A stretch of 64,000 nucleotides of DNA from Verrucomicrobiaceae bacterium (GCA_027490195.1 JAIXYN010000032.1:60011-124010), one strand, 5' to 3'. Shown: positions 17,866 through 27,982, counted from the first letter of the stretch. The notes: a model not told the origin generated them from the letters alone. Made by a program: numbers and translations.

Positions 17866-19188
17866 TCACCCTGCCTGCACGACTCTCCATCTCTTCGCCT
17901 TAAACTCGTGCCGCGGCAGACTGTTCGGCTCGGCGAGGCGCACTGAAATTCGGAGAGAAAAGGTGTCTTTCAGCTTGGCTTCAAGGCGCTTGAGCAACGG
18001 CTTCGTCACATTGACGTCCAGTTCGACGACCAGTTCAATTTCATCCATGGCATCCTCCTTGCGCTGCTCGACCATGTATTCGACGACCTCGGGAAACTGA
18101 CGCACCACGGCTTCGATGGCGCTGGGATAGATGTTTACGCCGCGCACCACAACCATGTCGTCCACACGACTGAGGATGCCGCCGTCGAGCATCAGCCGGC
18201 CACGGTGGAGTTTCTTTTTCACCCAGTCGCCCGTACGGTAGCGCAGCAGAGGGCAGGCAGTGCGGTCCAGTGTGGTGAGAATCAATTCGCCGCAATCGCC
18301 ATCGGCCACTTCGACGCCCTTTTTTGGATCCACGATCTCGGCAAGGTACGCCTCCTCAATCACTACGAGTTGCATGGGCATGTCTTCTGTTTCGTAGCTG
18401 ACTGGCCCCACCTCGGTCATGCCGTGATGATCAAACACGCGGGCCTCCCACAGATCCTCCAGACGCTTGCGCACCTCGGGCACACTGCCACCGGTTTCAC
18501 CTGCCACGATGATCTTGTTGATGCACAGGCTCTTGCGCTCCACGCCGGAAGGCGCGCCGATCAGTTCACCCAGCCGCAGTGCATACGTTGGCGTGCAGCA
18601 GAGTACGGTGGCACCATAGCGTGCCATGGCCTCCAGCCGTGCCTGGCTGGACATGCCGCCGGTGGGAATGATGAGATAGTCCCTTGCCGCCGCCTCATAG
18701 GCGGTCCAGAAACCCAAGAATGGACCGAATGAAAACGCGAAGAAGATGCGGTCACGTCCTTTGACCAGCCCTGCCGCATCAAACACGCGCTGCCAGCACT
18801 TGAGCATGGCATCCCAGCTTTCGGGGGTGTCCACCCAGGCCATGGGCAGGCCAGTGCTGGTGCCACTCGTCTGGCAGAAGCGAGTGTACTGGCCGATGGC
18901 CCGTGTCAGATTGGTGCCGAAAGGGGGGTGAGCGAGGCGATCGGCCTGAATGTCAGCCTTGGTGGTGAAGGGAACCTGCGAGATGAAATCCTCAACCCGA
19001 TTGAGGCGGCTTACTTTTAGCTGCCATTCGCGGATCTTTTTGCCGTAAAAGCTGTCCGTGGTGGCGAGATTGAGCACGATGGAACGAAGCTTGCGCCACT
19101 GGTTGGAGCGCAAACGAACTCGGTCGATCAATGGGGGGCCGTCCGGCACAGCGCTAGTGATGGCGAGGCATTGGGCGGGGTCAAGCAA
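17866..19188 (-). CDS. phenylacetate-CoA ligase-like adenylate-forming enzyme
   Basis: The 440 residues match the PaaK group of the ANL superfamily, which activates an aromatic or other carboxylate with ATP and CoA. The phosphate loop is QTSGTSTGLPMAW (106-118). The later core motifs are intact: HHGMTEVGPVSYET, YRTGDWV, and the hinge region SRVDDMVVVRGVNIYPSAIE, which precedes the small C-terminal domain. The substrate is uncertain: no phenylacetate ring-oxidation genes are near, so PaaK-like is safer than paaK. It stands alone between two intergenic repeats. Confidence 0.85.
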   Translation of the reverse strand: MLDPAQCLAITSAVPDGPPLIDRVRLRSNQWRKLRSIVLNLATTDSFYGKKIREWQLKVSRLNRVEDFISQVPFTTKADIQADRLAHPPFGTNLTRAIGQYTRFCQTSGTSTGLPMAWVDTPESWDAMLKCWQRVFDAAGLVKGRDRIFFAFSFGPFLGFWTAYEAAARDYLIIPTGGMSSQARLEAMARYGATVLCCTPTYALRLGELIGAPSGVERKSLCINKIIVAGETGGSVPEVRKRLEDLWEARVFDHHGMTEVGPVSYETEDMPMQLVVIEEAYLAEIVDPKKGVEVADGDCGELILTTLDRTACPLLRYRTGDWVKKKLHRGRLMLDGGILSRVDDMVVVRGVNIYPSAIEAVVRQFPEVVEYMVEQRKEDAMDEIELVVELDVNVTKPLLKRLEAKLKDTFSLRISVRLAEPNSLPRHEFKAKRWRVVQAG

Positions 19189-19199
19189 TGGGGTGGACA

Positions 19200-19340
19200 G
19201 GAAAAAGACGAAACCAGAATGGCGAATGACGAATCAATGACCAATCTCGAATGAACGAATGCTTTGCGCATTTGTTCATTGGGACTTCATTCGACATTCC
19301 TCATTGATTCGCTCTGCTCGGCTCTCGTTTCGTCATTTGA
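19200..19340. repeat. imperfect inverted repeat of the ATGACGAA family
   Basis: The left arm (about 19200-19260) contains GACGAAACCAGAATGGCGAA and TGACGAATCAATGACCAATC. The right arm (about 19271-19338), read on the minus strand, contains AAATGACGAAACGAGAGCC and GCGAATCAATGAGGAATGTC. The arms are about 60 bases and imperfect. The element fills most of the 187-base gap between two minus-strand genes, and would fold into a long hairpin if transcribed. Confidence 0.7.
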
Positions 19341-19375
19341 ACGCATTGATAACTGCCAGGAGCTCAATCGCTACT

Positions 19376-20245
19376 TCACAGCTTCCGCACTTCAATGCGC
19401 TGCATCAGCAAATGCTCCTGGCCGGGCTGCACGGTAACGACATCTTCACCTGCGTTGGCGGCTTCGATGCAGAGGAACTCGGGGTAGGCTTCGTCGGGGA
19501 GATCGGCGAGGCGCTTGGATTTTTCGATCCAGGGATTCCATACGACCGTTGCCAGGCTGCCGGCTTTTTCGATGACGAGTTCACGCTTCCAGAGCGGATC
19601 ATGCACGATGACGGTGGCATCCGAGATGTACATTCGGTCCACTTCCTGATCGATGACGATGGTGCCGAGCTGCGGGCGTTTGTCGGGTGAAAGGCGGCCT
19701 TCGACGTACTGCGTGCCGTGCAGGCCATGGATGGTGACTTTGCGCACGTCCTCCACATTGAAGTAGGTGTGTAGCGCACCAGTCATGCTCCAGGCGGTGT
19801 CGCCGGTGTTGGTCACTTGGAGCGTCACTTGCAGCGAAGCGCCCATATGGACGTGCAGCCGGGCTGAAAAAGCGTGCGGCCAGAGGGCTTTCGTATCAGC
19901 AGAATCGGACAGCTTGAGAACGATGTCGACCCCTGCCTCTGTCTCACGCGCCACATCGACTTCCCAAGTCATCTGGCGTACAAAGCCATGGGCCGGTTTG
20001 CTGCTGTCCTTCGGGTTCGGGCCAAACCAAGGCCAGCACACAGGGATGCCACCACGGATGGGCTTACCCACCTCCAGCACCGCATCGGCGCTCATGTAGA
20101 GCACCGGATCATGCCCATCAGGTATCCAGTCCGTCACATGCGCACCATTCAACGCGATGCGACCCGTTGCAGCGGAATGCTCGATGACGAGGATGGGATA
20201 ACCGGCGGGTTCTTCAATGAGGGTAACGGAGGGAGGAAGTGTCAT
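19376..20245 (-). CDS. D-hexose-6-phosphate mutarotase-like aldose-1-epimerase
   Basis: The 289-residue protein is a galactose-mutarotase-like beta-sandwich of the YeaD group, which interconverts the anomers of glucose-6-phosphate or similar sugars. The conserved catalytic His is in GALHTYFNVED and the catalytic Glu in PEFLCIEAANA. The substrate-binding region GGIPVCWPWFGP near residue 65 is also typical. It starts 10 bases after the cytidine deaminase gene, which in turn overlaps the large metallohydrolase gene, so all three are probably one transcript, although their activities do not form an obvious pathway. Confidence 0.88.
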   Translation of the reverse strand: MTLPPSVTLIEEPAGYPILVIEHSAATGRIALNGAHVTDWIPDGHDPVLYMSADAVLEVGKPIRGGIPVCWPWFGPNPKDSSKPAHGFVRQMTWEVDVARETEAGVDIVLKLSDSADTKALWPHAFSARLHVHMGASLQVTLQVTNTGDTAWSMTGALHTYFNVEDVRKVTIHGLHGTQYVEGRLSPDKRPQLGTIVIDQEVDRMYISDATVIVHDPLWKRELVIEKAGSLATVVWNPWIEKSKRLADLPDEAYPEFLCIEAANAGEDVVTVQPGQEHLLMQRIEVRKL

Positions 20246-20255
20246 GCGGGCGCAT

Positions 20256-20642
20256 TCATAACCGGAAGCTCGCAGGCAGCAACTCCGCCATTGTCATCGA
20301 CACTGGTTTTCCATCACGCAGAAACCAGATGGGCGTTTCCGGTCCTGCGAACTCCGCTATGACCTGACGGCAGCCGCCACAAGGCGGAAACTCAAGTCCC
20401 AGCGCCACCACCGCTAGCTCAGCGATCTTCATGCCGGGGCCTTCTTCCGCCACCGCGTGGAAGATCGTGTTGCGCTCCGCGCAGATGGTCAGGCCATAGC
20501 TGGCGTTTTCCACATTGCAGCCAGTGAAGAGGTTCCCCTGCGCCGTCAGCAACGCACAGCCGACCTGAAAGTGCGAGTAGGGCGCATAGGCCTTCGCCGC
20601 GACGGTCGTGGCCTGGACAAGGAGAGCTGAGGCACCCATCAT
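20256..20642 (-). CDS. cdd: cytidine deaminase
   Basis: The enzyme hydrolyses cytidine and deoxycytidine to uridine and deoxyuridine in pyrimidine salvage. The 128 residues are the length of the homotetrameric single-domain class. The zinc site is complete: TICAERN with Cys54 and catalytic Glu56, and PCGGCRQV with Cys88 and Cys91. The substrate loop FQVGCAL and NVENASYG are present. Its start (ATGATG at 20642) overlaps the stop of the upstream exported metallohydrolase gene by four bases, so it is translationally coupled to a protein with no related function. Confidence 0.95.
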   Translation of the reverse strand: MMGASALLVQATTVAAKAYAPYSHFQVGCALLTAQGNLFTGCNVENASYGLTICAERNTIFHAVAEEGPGMKIAELAVVALGLEFPPCGGCRQVIAEFAGPETPIWFLRDGKPVSMTMAELLPASFRL

Positions 20643-23218
20643 GACTTCTTTTTTTTCTTCTTTGGTTCGGCTGCAGGCGGTGCCGGAGGTGAAGCAGGTT
20701 GCGGGCCGTCTTGGATCAGACCGGCTTTCATGAGTTTTTCCTTCACAGCATCCACTTTAAGGCCTCCGGTGGGGAGTTCGAAATCGAGCGTGTCATAATT
20801 CGGTTTGAAGCCGTTGCCGTCGGCATCGACGTAGATGGGGTTGTTGTAGGCGCAGGGGCGCATCTTGGCGTAGTCGCTGGTGCCGTAGCAGGTCTTTTGA
20901 TCGCCATCTTCGTCGATGGCCACGACGATGAGATGGGCGTCCTGTTCCAGCGCTACGTGAATCTTCTGGTCAAACTTCACCACGCCATCCTTGAACATCT
21001 GCGGGTGCGATGCGCGGGTGAAATTGAGCTTGGCATCAGGTCGGCTGTTCACCAGCACCTGCACGCGGTCGATGTCCATCCAGTCGGTGCATTGCACGCG
21101 GACGTTCAGATCAATGCCGCCAGCGGCGCGGTCATCATCTCCCGCGATCTTGCCGTTCTGTGTGGTGACTTCGAGGAAGGGGCCTGTGCTGAGTATGAGG
21201 TGGCCGGCCTTGGCATGCGGGGCGAGTTCTGCCCAATCGATTTTCGCCGGTTCATCGGTGGTGCTGGGCAGGTAGCAGCGCCAGCAGCCGACACCGTTGC
21301 CATAGACTGAATGCGCATCCGCCACGCCGACGGCGGTAACACGCAGCCCTTGGTTCAAGAGCTGGCGCCATACAAACTCACGCACGGGGTTTACCTTCAT
21401 GGCCAGCGCGCCTGCTGGGCGGCTGAGGCGAAAGGGCGAGTCCGCGAGGATGTCGGTGCCGGGGCCGTTTTCGGCTTCCGATCCATCAATCAGGCTGCCG
21501 ACGCCAACGAATCCACCATCCGCAATGCCGTCACTGTCGCGATCAACAAACATGTTGGAGAGGTCGGGATGGTTGAACTGAATCCAGCGGTCTGCACGCT
21601 CGCCCTGCCAGCGGCGCAAGCTGAGGACCGTGATGCGTGGGTCGTCATTCCATTCAGGCGCGCCACCGTTTTGCTTGAGCGGCTCAGGCTCAAACGGAAA
21701 GGCATTGACGTGCTGACGGCTGCCGGTGAGCTCGATGCCTTTGACGGTCTTGATGTAGTCTTGGAGTCCTAGAGCCTTGATCGTGGGCTCCCAGTCGTAA
21801 AAGCGGTTGTGCTCAGTCGTGGGAGCGAACTCGATATTTTCTGCCGCGATGTTGATGAGGCGGCCATCCGTGTCGCAGACATTGTCACCGCTGGGGGTGC
21901 TGTGATTGTGGAAGTCAGCGCTGATCCAGCCCTTGGTATCCACCACGCGTTTCAGCGTGCCCTTGAACACGGATTCCTTGCCCGCTTCGACGGTCACTTC
22001 CTGCTCCAGATGAGCGTATTCTGGTCCCCGCACCACGACGACGCGGTACTTGCCCGGCGGCAGTTGCTGGGTGAACTGGCCGTTCTCGCTCATGTACTGG
22101 TCCACGCAACCATGCGCGCGCCACTTGGGGCCGAAATCGAGCTTCGGCGCGTTTTTGTCCAGCGGTGCGAAGTGCGCTTTGCAGGGCGTGGGTTTACCGG
22201 ATTCATCGGTGATGGCGAAGCGGATGCGTGCAGAATCTGGTAGGAGCACCTTCGGAGCGGAGGTGGAACCTTCTGCCACGGTGAAAGCAATCTTGGCTGG
22301 CAGACGGCCCAGGTCTTCGATCTGCAATTCCACCGGACCCTGCGGCAGTTTTAAGCTGACAGTGCCGCCGTCATCGGGATAGGCGGGCATGGATTTCTCA
22401 CCATCAGGCACGAGCACCTTGGCCGTGCTGATGCCTTTGCCGCCTTGCTCAAGGATCTGCGCGGTGATACTGCCCAGCTTCACGCCTTTCGCGGCACGCA
22501 CTTCTCCTACCGCCTGCGCAGGGGAGGTGCCAACGGCGAAGAAGCGTGAGATGACGACCTCCTGACCGGGTTTCAATTCCAGGGTGTCTGCGAGCTTTTC
22601 CGTGCCTCTGACACTGAGCGTGCCCACCGCGTAGCCGCACTTGTGCGCGGGATTGATGGCATCCGTCCAGTAGATGTCGTCCGTGGTTGTCCCGGTGGCG
22701 TCAAAGCGGGTGAAGTCGGATTTGGTGAAGGTCTTCTGCGGCTCCTGGGTTTCGTTGCGCAGCGTGGTGGTGATGAAGATTCCCTGCACGCCATCCTGCA
22801 CGCGGTATTCATGCCGCTTGAAGACGCCGCCGTTTTTGGCCGCTGTGGTAACAGACTCCACCGCAGCACTGCCAGCTTCTTTTGCTTCGATCATTTTGAC
22901 GTAGCTTACGGAGCCGTGGCCGCAGGGGGCATAAATGACGAGTTGGTCGTTGTTCGCGCCACGCAGCGTCAGATCATAGAGGCAGCCAGGGGTCACGCCA
23001 TCTTCGCCGTAGAAGGTACTCATGTTGGCGCGGCGGTTCGGCATGTTCTGCGAGATCAGCGCCTCCACCTTGTCGCTGCGCAGGACGAAGTCGCCCAGGA
23101 TGCCGTCGGCTTCCTTGCCTTTAGGTAGCTCCGTTTCACGACCGAGAGCGGCTTCAAAAACTTCGGCAGCAGGCACGGAGCTTGCGATGAGGAGGGAGAG
23201 CAGGATGGCTGACTTCAT
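20639..23218 (-). CDS. exported CehA/McbA-family metallohydrolase (PHP-like domain)
   Basis: The ATG at 23218 gives 859 residues starting with a signal peptide (MKSAILLSLLIASSVPAAEV). The frame is open upstream but that extension is a frame artefact over the divergent gene. An N-terminal beta-rich region (about 20-430) is followed by the metal-dependent hydrolase part with WISADFHNHSTPSGDN near residue 435 and TEHNRFYDWEP after it; the HNH and EHN histidines are the expected metal ligands. Family members act on carbamates or phosphoesters, but here the substrate is unknown. The tail is a run of Lys after prolines (KKKKKKS). Start and stop flank divergent and overlapping genes. Confidence 0.85.
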   Translation of the reverse strand: MKSAILLSLLIASSVPAAEVFEAALGRETELPKGKEADGILGDFVLRSDKVEALISQNMPNRRANMSTFYGEDGVTPGCLYDLTLRGANNDQLVIYAPCGHGSVSYVKMIEAKEAGSAAVESVTTAAKNGGVFKRHEYRVQDGVQGIFITTTLRNETQEPQKTFTKSDFTRFDATGTTTDDIYWTDAINPAHKCGYAVGTLSVRGTEKLADTLELKPGQEVVISRFFAVGTSPAQAVGEVRAAKGVKLGSITAQILEQGGKGISTAKVLVPDGEKSMPAYPDDGGTVSLKLPQGPVELQIEDLGRLPAKIAFTVAEGSTSAPKVLLPDSARIRFAITDESGKPTPCKAHFAPLDKNAPKLDFGPKWRAHGCVDQYMSENGQFTQQLPPGKYRVVVVRGPEYAHLEQEVTVEAGKESVFKGTLKRVVDTKGWISADFHNHSTPSGDNVCDTDGRLINIAAENIEFAPTTEHNRFYDWEPTIKALGLQDYIKTVKGIELTGSRQHVNAFPFEPEPLKQNGGAPEWNDDPRITVLSLRRWQGERADRWIQFNHPDLSNMFVDRDSDGIADGGFVGVGSLIDGSEAENGPGTDILADSPFRLSRPAGALAMKVNPVREFVWRQLLNQGLRVTAVGVADAHSVYGNGVGCWRCYLPSTTDEPAKIDWAELAPHAKAGHLILSTGPFLEVTTQNGKIAGDDDRAAGGIDLNVRVQCTDWMDIDRVQVLVNSRPDAKLNFTRASHPQMFKDGVVKFDQKIHVALEQDAHLIVVAIDEDGDQKTCYGTSDYAKMRPCAYNNPIYVDADGNGFKPNYDTLDFELPTGGLKVDAVKEKLMKAGLIQDGPQPASPPAPPAAEPKKKKKKS

Positions 23219-23296
23219 GGTGGGAAACAAAAGCTTTAACCAACGCACCCCATCGCTACATCTTGTGAATGAAAACAAATTCGTTAATCTCTCCGA

Positions 23297-24274
23297 GTGC
23301 CACTCCCCAGCAAACGTCTCCTCTGGCTTGATCTCTTCCGTGGTTTGGCTGTGCTCGGCATGGTCTGGACGCATGCGGCCAACACGTTTCTCGAAGCCGG
23401 GCTGCAAAAGACCGCGTGGTTTCGCGAGCTGAGCTACTATCACGGCCTGATCGCCCCCGCGTTCTTCTGGATCGCCGGGTATGTGCGCGCTCATGTGACC
23501 ACGGCGGCACCCAAGCCTGCGCTGCCCGCCTTGAAACGGCTGCTGGTGGTGCTGCTCATTGCCTACCTGATGTATGTTCCTTGGAGTGATCTGTTCCATG
23601 CTCAGGCCTGGCGTGCGGCGTGCACGGTGAATGTGCTGCACTGCCTTGCCATTACCGGGATGCTGATGCTGCTGGCTGAGCGTGCGGGTCGCTGGCGTCA
23701 TGCGGTGGTGGCCATGCTGCTGATCGTGTTTGTGGGCCTGCAAAAGTCGGCGGAGAGCTGGCACACGGGTGTGCTGTTCATCGATCAGTATTTCAATCGC
23801 AACCAGGGTTCTCTGTTTGCGCTGTTTCCGTGGGTGGGCTTTGGGCTCGCGGGGTTTCTGACGCGTAGGCTATGGAACGGCAAGGCGGATGGTAATGCGG
23901 GACTTGTCTTTGTACTGGGGGGGCTGTTGGCCTATGCGCAGCCGTATTCGCCGTGGCCGGGTGGGCCACCGGAGTTCTTTCTAGAACGTCTTGGCTGGGT
24001 GATGATGGCAGCCGTACTAGCGGCCTGTGTGGCGGACCGACTCAGCGACAATACCGGCTGGCTGCGGCTCGCGGGACGTGAATCCTTGCTGCTGTATGTG
24101 GTGCATTTGCTGCTGATTCATGCGGTACCGATGCCTAGGCTGCCTCTACAGAACCTCATAGGCATGACCCAGCCGCTTTGGGTGGTGTTTTTGATTTTTG
24201 TGGCGTTGTTTGTGGTCTCGCTGGCGCTGGGGTGGGGGAATGAGAGGCGGAAGGTGCGAGGTAAGTGGTCGTGA
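23297..24274 (+). CDS. DUF1624/HGSNAT-like membrane acyltransferase
   Basis: The 325-residue protein has about nine or ten membrane segments. It starts with RLLWLDLFRGLAVLGMVWTH, the signature of the heparan-alpha-glucosaminide N-acetyltransferase-like family (DUF1624), which shares its fold with OpgC/acyltransferase-3 proteins. Such proteins transfer acyl groups to extracytoplasmic sugars, so glycan modification is a plausible role. Start is GTG at 23297, the first usable codon after an in-frame stop. The last three codons and the TGA stop lie within a REP element (AAG TGG TCG TGA), so the natural C-terminus may have been rewritten. Divergent from the metallohydrolase gene. Confidence 0.78.
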   Translation: MPLPSKRLLWLDLFRGLAVLGMVWTHAANTFLEAGLQKTAWFRELSYYHGLIAPAFFWIAGYVRAHVTTAAPKPALPALKRLLVVLLIAYLMYVPWSDLFHAQAWRAACTVNVLHCLAITGMLMLLAERAGRWRHAVVAMLLIVFVGLQKSAESWHTGVLFIDQYFNRNQGSLFALFPWVGFGLAGFLTRRLWNGKADGNAGLVFVLGGLLAYAQPYSPWPGGPPEFFLERLGWVMMAAVLAACVADRLSDNTGWLRLAGRESLLLYVVHLLLIHAVPMPRLPLQNLIGMTQPLWVVFLIFVALFVVSLALGWGNERRKVRGKWS

Positions 24275-24346
24275 GCTTTAGCTTACTCTGTATTCTGGGT
24301 GTGGCGTGCGCGCCAGCCAGAGCGAGCTAAAGCTCGCGAGTACTTT
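24263..24346. repeat. REP element, two inverted units, at the acyltransferase 3' end
   Basis: A forward unit (AAGTGGTCGTGAGCTTTAGC then TTACTCTG) is followed by an inverted one (AGAGCGAGCTAAAGCTCGCG then AGTACTTT). The left unit contains the TGA stop of the acyltransferase, in the same phase as in the transposase gene at 45201. It lies 54 bases upstream of the cytochrome gene and may both terminate and space the two transcripts. Confidence 0.8.
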
Positions 24347-24400
24347 GGAAGAACGTCTGGCAAGAGCGCTGCGTATAACACCGTAGTTTTACACCCCACC

Positions 24401-27400
24401 ATGTTTCATTGCCGCCACGCTCTTACCTTCTTCCTGCTCACCTCATCGCTCGTTGCGGAGGTGGCGAAGGTGCATCCGGCGCAGGCGATGGGATTGCTGA
24501 AGACGCAGTGCCTCGGCTGCCACAATGCGGAAAAGAAGAAAGGCGGGCTGTCACTGGAGACGCGTGAGCTGGCCCTGAAGGGTGGTGAGAATGGGGCCGC
24601 GCTGAATGCAGGCGATGCGGATCACAGCGCGCTGATCAAAGCTCTGAATGATCCGGGGGATGCCCATATGCCGCCGAAGAAGCAGATGCCGGAGAAGCAG
24701 ATCAATCTCTTCAAAGCTTGGGTGAACGCGGGTGCGCCCTGGGATGATGCGGCGCTGAAAAAATTTGGCGAACTGACGCCAGCGGACAAACTGAAAGCGC
24801 TGCCTGCGGACCACACGCCTGCGGCTGCGATGGCACTGAGCGCAGATGGCAAACGCCTGGCCGTAGGGCGTGGTAATCGCGTGCTGATTCGTGATGTGAC
24901 GGCGAAGGATGCGCCGGTGGTGGCGACGCTGGAAGGTCACAAGGATGTGGTGCAGTCGCTGACGTGGAATGCGGACGGTTCGCTGCTGGCGGCGGGTGGT
25001 TATCGCACGGTGCTGGTGTGGAAGAGTCCAGAACCGGCTAAAGCCGGGACTATAGAACAGCCTTGGGTGATTACTCAAACATTAACAGCGCCTCTGGAAG
25101 GGCGTGTCACGGGCTTGGTATTTCTGCCGGACAATGGCACGCTGATTCTCGCGGACGGAGCCATGAGTTTGAAGGGCCTGCTGCATCGCTGGAAGATTGG
25201 TGAGCCGAAACCTTCGCAGACGATCGAGGCACATGCGGACAATGTGTTGAGTCTTGTCTTGAGCCGGGATGGGAAACAGATCGCCACGGGCGGGGCTGAC
25301 AATCTGGCCAAGGTGTGGGATGCGGCGACGCTGAAGGAGACCGCCAAAATCGAGGGGCATGTGGGGCATATTGTGGCGCTCGGCTTCAACACGGATGGAA
25401 AATGGCTGGCCACCGGCAGTGCGGACAAGGACCTGAAAGTCTGGGACATCGCTAGCAAGGAGATGATCATGCTGCTGGGGGACAAGTCTTCTCCGGTGAA
25501 CGCGTTGCTTTGGTCGCCGGATTCCACCAGCCTCACTTACTTCAATGACAACGGGAGTGTGCATCGAGTCACCGAACTGAAAACGCACGATGGGGTGCGC
25601 CTCGCCTTCACCTCGGGCACAGACAAGCGGATCGGCACTCTCGAAGCTGTGCCAAACACCGCTGTGATTTCGGCTGATGGCAAGAATCTCTATGCCGCCA
25701 CCGATGCGGGCGATGTTTTCCAACTCGATGAAAAGCTAAATCTTACGAAGCTGAACGGCCCTGCGGCTGCGCCTGCCACGCCCAATTCGAAGGCGCTGTC
25801 ATTTACCCAAGACATCCTGCCCGTGCTCAGCAAGGCTGGGTGCAATCTCGGCAGTTGCCATGCGAAGTCGTCCGGACAAGCGGGCTTCAAGCTCTCCATC
25901 TTCGCCTATGACCCGAAGGGCGACTACATGGAGCTGGTCAAGGATTCGCGTGGTCGCCGTGTGTTCCCGGCTTTGCCAGAAGACAGCCTGCTGCTGCAAA
26001 AGTCCGTGGTGCGCGTGCAGCATGAAGGCGGGCAGCGCTTTGAGGCGGACTCCGAGTCGGCCAGGACCATCGCTGAGTGGATTCGCCAGGGCATGCCTTA
26101 CGAAACGCCGGGCCAGCCCGCGCTCACGGGCATCGAGGTGGTGCCGACGGAGAAAACTTATCGCAAGAACGAGGCTGGAGTCTTGAAGGTCACAGCGAAA
26201 TACAGCAACGGCACCACGCGCGATGTGACGGGCCTGGCGGACTACATTTCCTCCGAGAAAGCCATCGCTGCCGTAGATGAAGAAGGTCACATGAAGACCA
26301 CAAACGAAAGCGGTGAGACGGTGATCGTGGCGCGTTACATGGGGCAGGTGGCCATATCGCGTGTGGCGGTGCCTGCGGACAAACTGCTGCCGCCGGAACG
26401 CTATGCAAAACTGACCGTGCGCAATGACATCGACAAACTAGTGTATGCGCGCCTGCAAAAGCTAGGCCATTTGCCCAGCGACACCTGCACGGATGCGGAG
26501 TTCCTGCGCCGCAGTACGCTGGATGCCATCGGCATGCTACCCACCGTGGCCGAAGCACGCGCCTTTGCTGCGAACAACGATCCCAAAAAATACGAGCAGT
26601 GGGTGGATGCTCTGCTGCAGCGCCCCGAGTGGGCCGACCACTGGGCCATCAAATGGGGAGACCTGATTCGCCCGAATCCCTCCCGAGTCGGGGTGAAGCC
26701 GGTCTATCTGCTGGATCAGTGGATTCGTCAGAGTTTCCGCGAAAACAAATCCTGGGACAAATTCGTGCACGAACTGCTCACCGCACAAGGCAACACGCAT
26801 CAAAACGGTCCCGTGGCGATCTGGCGCGACAAACGCGAGCCTGTGGATGCGGCCACGTTCATTGGCCAGATATTCCTCGGCGTGCGGCTTGAATGTGCGA
26901 AGTGCCACCACCATCCGACAGAGAAGTGGGATCTCACCGACTACTATCAAATGGCTGCGTTCTTCACGCAAATGAAGCGTAAAGGGCAGGGGATCTCCGC
27001 ACCGATCAGCGGCGAGCCCGAGCAGATGTGGTTCGCGCCGGGGAGTGCAGGCATCGAGCATCCTGTGACCAAGGCCACGCTTAAACCGCGCCCGCCTGCC
27101 GACAAGGAAATCACCATTGCTGAAACGCAGGATCCGCGCGCCGTGCTGGCCGACTGGATGACCAACCCGCACAATCCTTACTTTGCGCCCGCCATCGTGA
27201 ACCGCGTTTGGTCCAGTTTCATGGGCCGTGGCATCGTGGATCCCGTGGATGACTTCCGTGCTTCGAATCCACCCACCAATGCCCCGCTGCTCGACTGGCT
27301 GGCGCAGGATTTTGTGAAGCACGGCTACGATTTGAAGCACCTCATGCGCACCATCATGCTGTCGCAGACTTATCGCCTGAGCAGCCTGCCGAATGAGACG

Positions 27401-27907
27401 AACATCGCCGATTTGAAAAACTACAGCCGAAGCTATCGCCGCCGTTTGCCTGCGGAAACATTGCTGGATGCCGTGTGTGAAGTCACCGAGGTACAGGAAA
27501 CCTTCTCCGGCATGCAATCGGATGCGCTGGCAAAGCAGACGTGGAATCACAAGCTTGAAAGCCAGTTCATGGACGCCTTTGGCCGCCCTAACGCCAGTTC
27601 AGAATGCCCCTGCGAACGCGATGCCAAGTCCAACGTGGTGCAAGCGCTGCATCTGATGAATTCGACAAAGCTGCAGGAGATGCTGGTCAGCAGCAAAGGG
27701 CGCGTGACCAGGCTGGCCAAAAGCGACCTCAAGCCGGAGCAACTCATGGAGGAGCTCTACCTCGCCTGCTACTCACGCCTGCCCACCAGCGAGGAGGCCG
27801 CCATTGCCGGCAAGGCCCTGGATGTGGGAGTAGCGAACCGTCAGGCAGCGATCGAGGATGTGCTGTGGAGTTTGCTGAATTCGGCGGAGTTTGTGTTTAA
27901 TCACTGA
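24401..27907 (+). CDS. exported c-type cytochrome / WD40 / DUF1549-DUF1553 (PSCyt) protein
   Basis: The ATG at 24401 gives 1168 residues with a signal peptide (MFHCRHALTFFLLTSSLVAE). Order of parts: PSCyt1-type heme domain with CLGCHN (Cys37, Cys40, His41), a WD40-like beta-propeller at about 140-450 (for example HVGHIVALGFNTDGKWLATG), a second cytochrome-like part with CNLGSCH near 481-487, a bacterial Ig-like domain (about 570-660), DUF1549 starting near 676 (IDKLVYARLQKLG) and DUF1553 from about 905. The second CxxxxCH spacing departs from CxxCH. Function of the whole family is unknown; electron transfer coupled to an extracytoplasmic reaction is a guess. The DUF1501 gene follows 75 bases later, the usual partner. 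Confidence 0.9.
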   Translation: MFHCRHALTFFLLTSSLVAEVAKVHPAQAMGLLKTQCLGCHNAEKKKGGLSLETRELALKGGENGAALNAGDADHSALIKALNDPGDAHMPPKKQMPEKQINLFKAWVNAGAPWDDAALKKFGELTPADKLKALPADHTPAAAMALSADGKRLAVGRGNRVLIRDVTAKDAPVVATLEGHKDVVQSLTWNADGSLLAAGGYRTVLVWKSPEPAKAGTIEQPWVITQTLTAPLEGRVTGLVFLPDNGTLILADGAMSLKGLLHRWKIGEPKPSQTIEAHADNVLSLVLSRDGKQIATGGADNLAKVWDAATLKETAKIEGHVGHIVALGFNTDGKWLATGSADKDLKVWDIASKEMIMLLGDKSSPVNALLWSPDSTSLTYFNDNGSVHRVTELKTHDGVRLAFTSGTDKRIGTLEAVPNTAVISADGKNLYAATDAGDVFQLDEKLNLTKLNGPAAAPATPNSKALSFTQDILPVLSKAGCNLGSCHAKSSGQAGFKLSIFAYDPKGDYMELVKDSRGRRVFPALPEDSLLLQKSVVRVQHEGGQRFEADSESARTIAEWIRQGMPYETPGQPALTGIEVVPTEKTYRKNEAGVLKVTAKYSNGTTRDVTGLADYISSEKAIAAVDEEGHMKTTNESGETVIVARYMGQVAISRVAVPADKLLPPERYAKLTVRNDIDKLVYARLQKLGHLPSDTCTDAEFLRRSTLDAIGMLPTVAEARAFAANNDPKKYEQWVDALLQRPEWADHWAIKWGDLIRPNPSRVGVKPVYLLDQWIRQSFRENKSWDKFVHELLTAQGNTHQNGPVAIWRDKREPVDAATFIGQIFLGVRLECAKCHHHPTEKWDLTDYYQMAAFFTQMKRKGQGISAPISGEPEQMWFAPGSAGIEHPVTKATLKPRPPADKEITIAETQDPRAVLADWMTNPHNPYFAPAIVNRVWSSFMGRGIVDPVDDFRASNPPTNAPLLDWLAQDFVKHGYDLKHLMRTIMLSQTYRLSSLPNETNIADLKNYSRSYRRRLPAETLLDAVCEVTEVQETFSGMQSDALAKQTWNHKLESQFMDAFGRPNASSECPCERDAKSNVVQALHLMNSTKLQEMLVSSKGRVTRLAKSDLKPEQLMEELYLACYSRLPTSEEAAIAGKALDVGVANRQAAIEDVLWSLLNSAEFVFNH

Positions 27908-27982
27908 AATCGATACTTTTGTTCGTTTCCGCAAGAATCCCCTAGGTGGAGCGTAATTTCCTTGTCTCTTATCGTTTCCTGC

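Noticed and set aside
23219..23764. N-terminal extension of the CehA-like gene
   Set aside because: It runs over the divergent acyltransferase gene and has no protein-like features, while a clear signal peptide begins at 23218.
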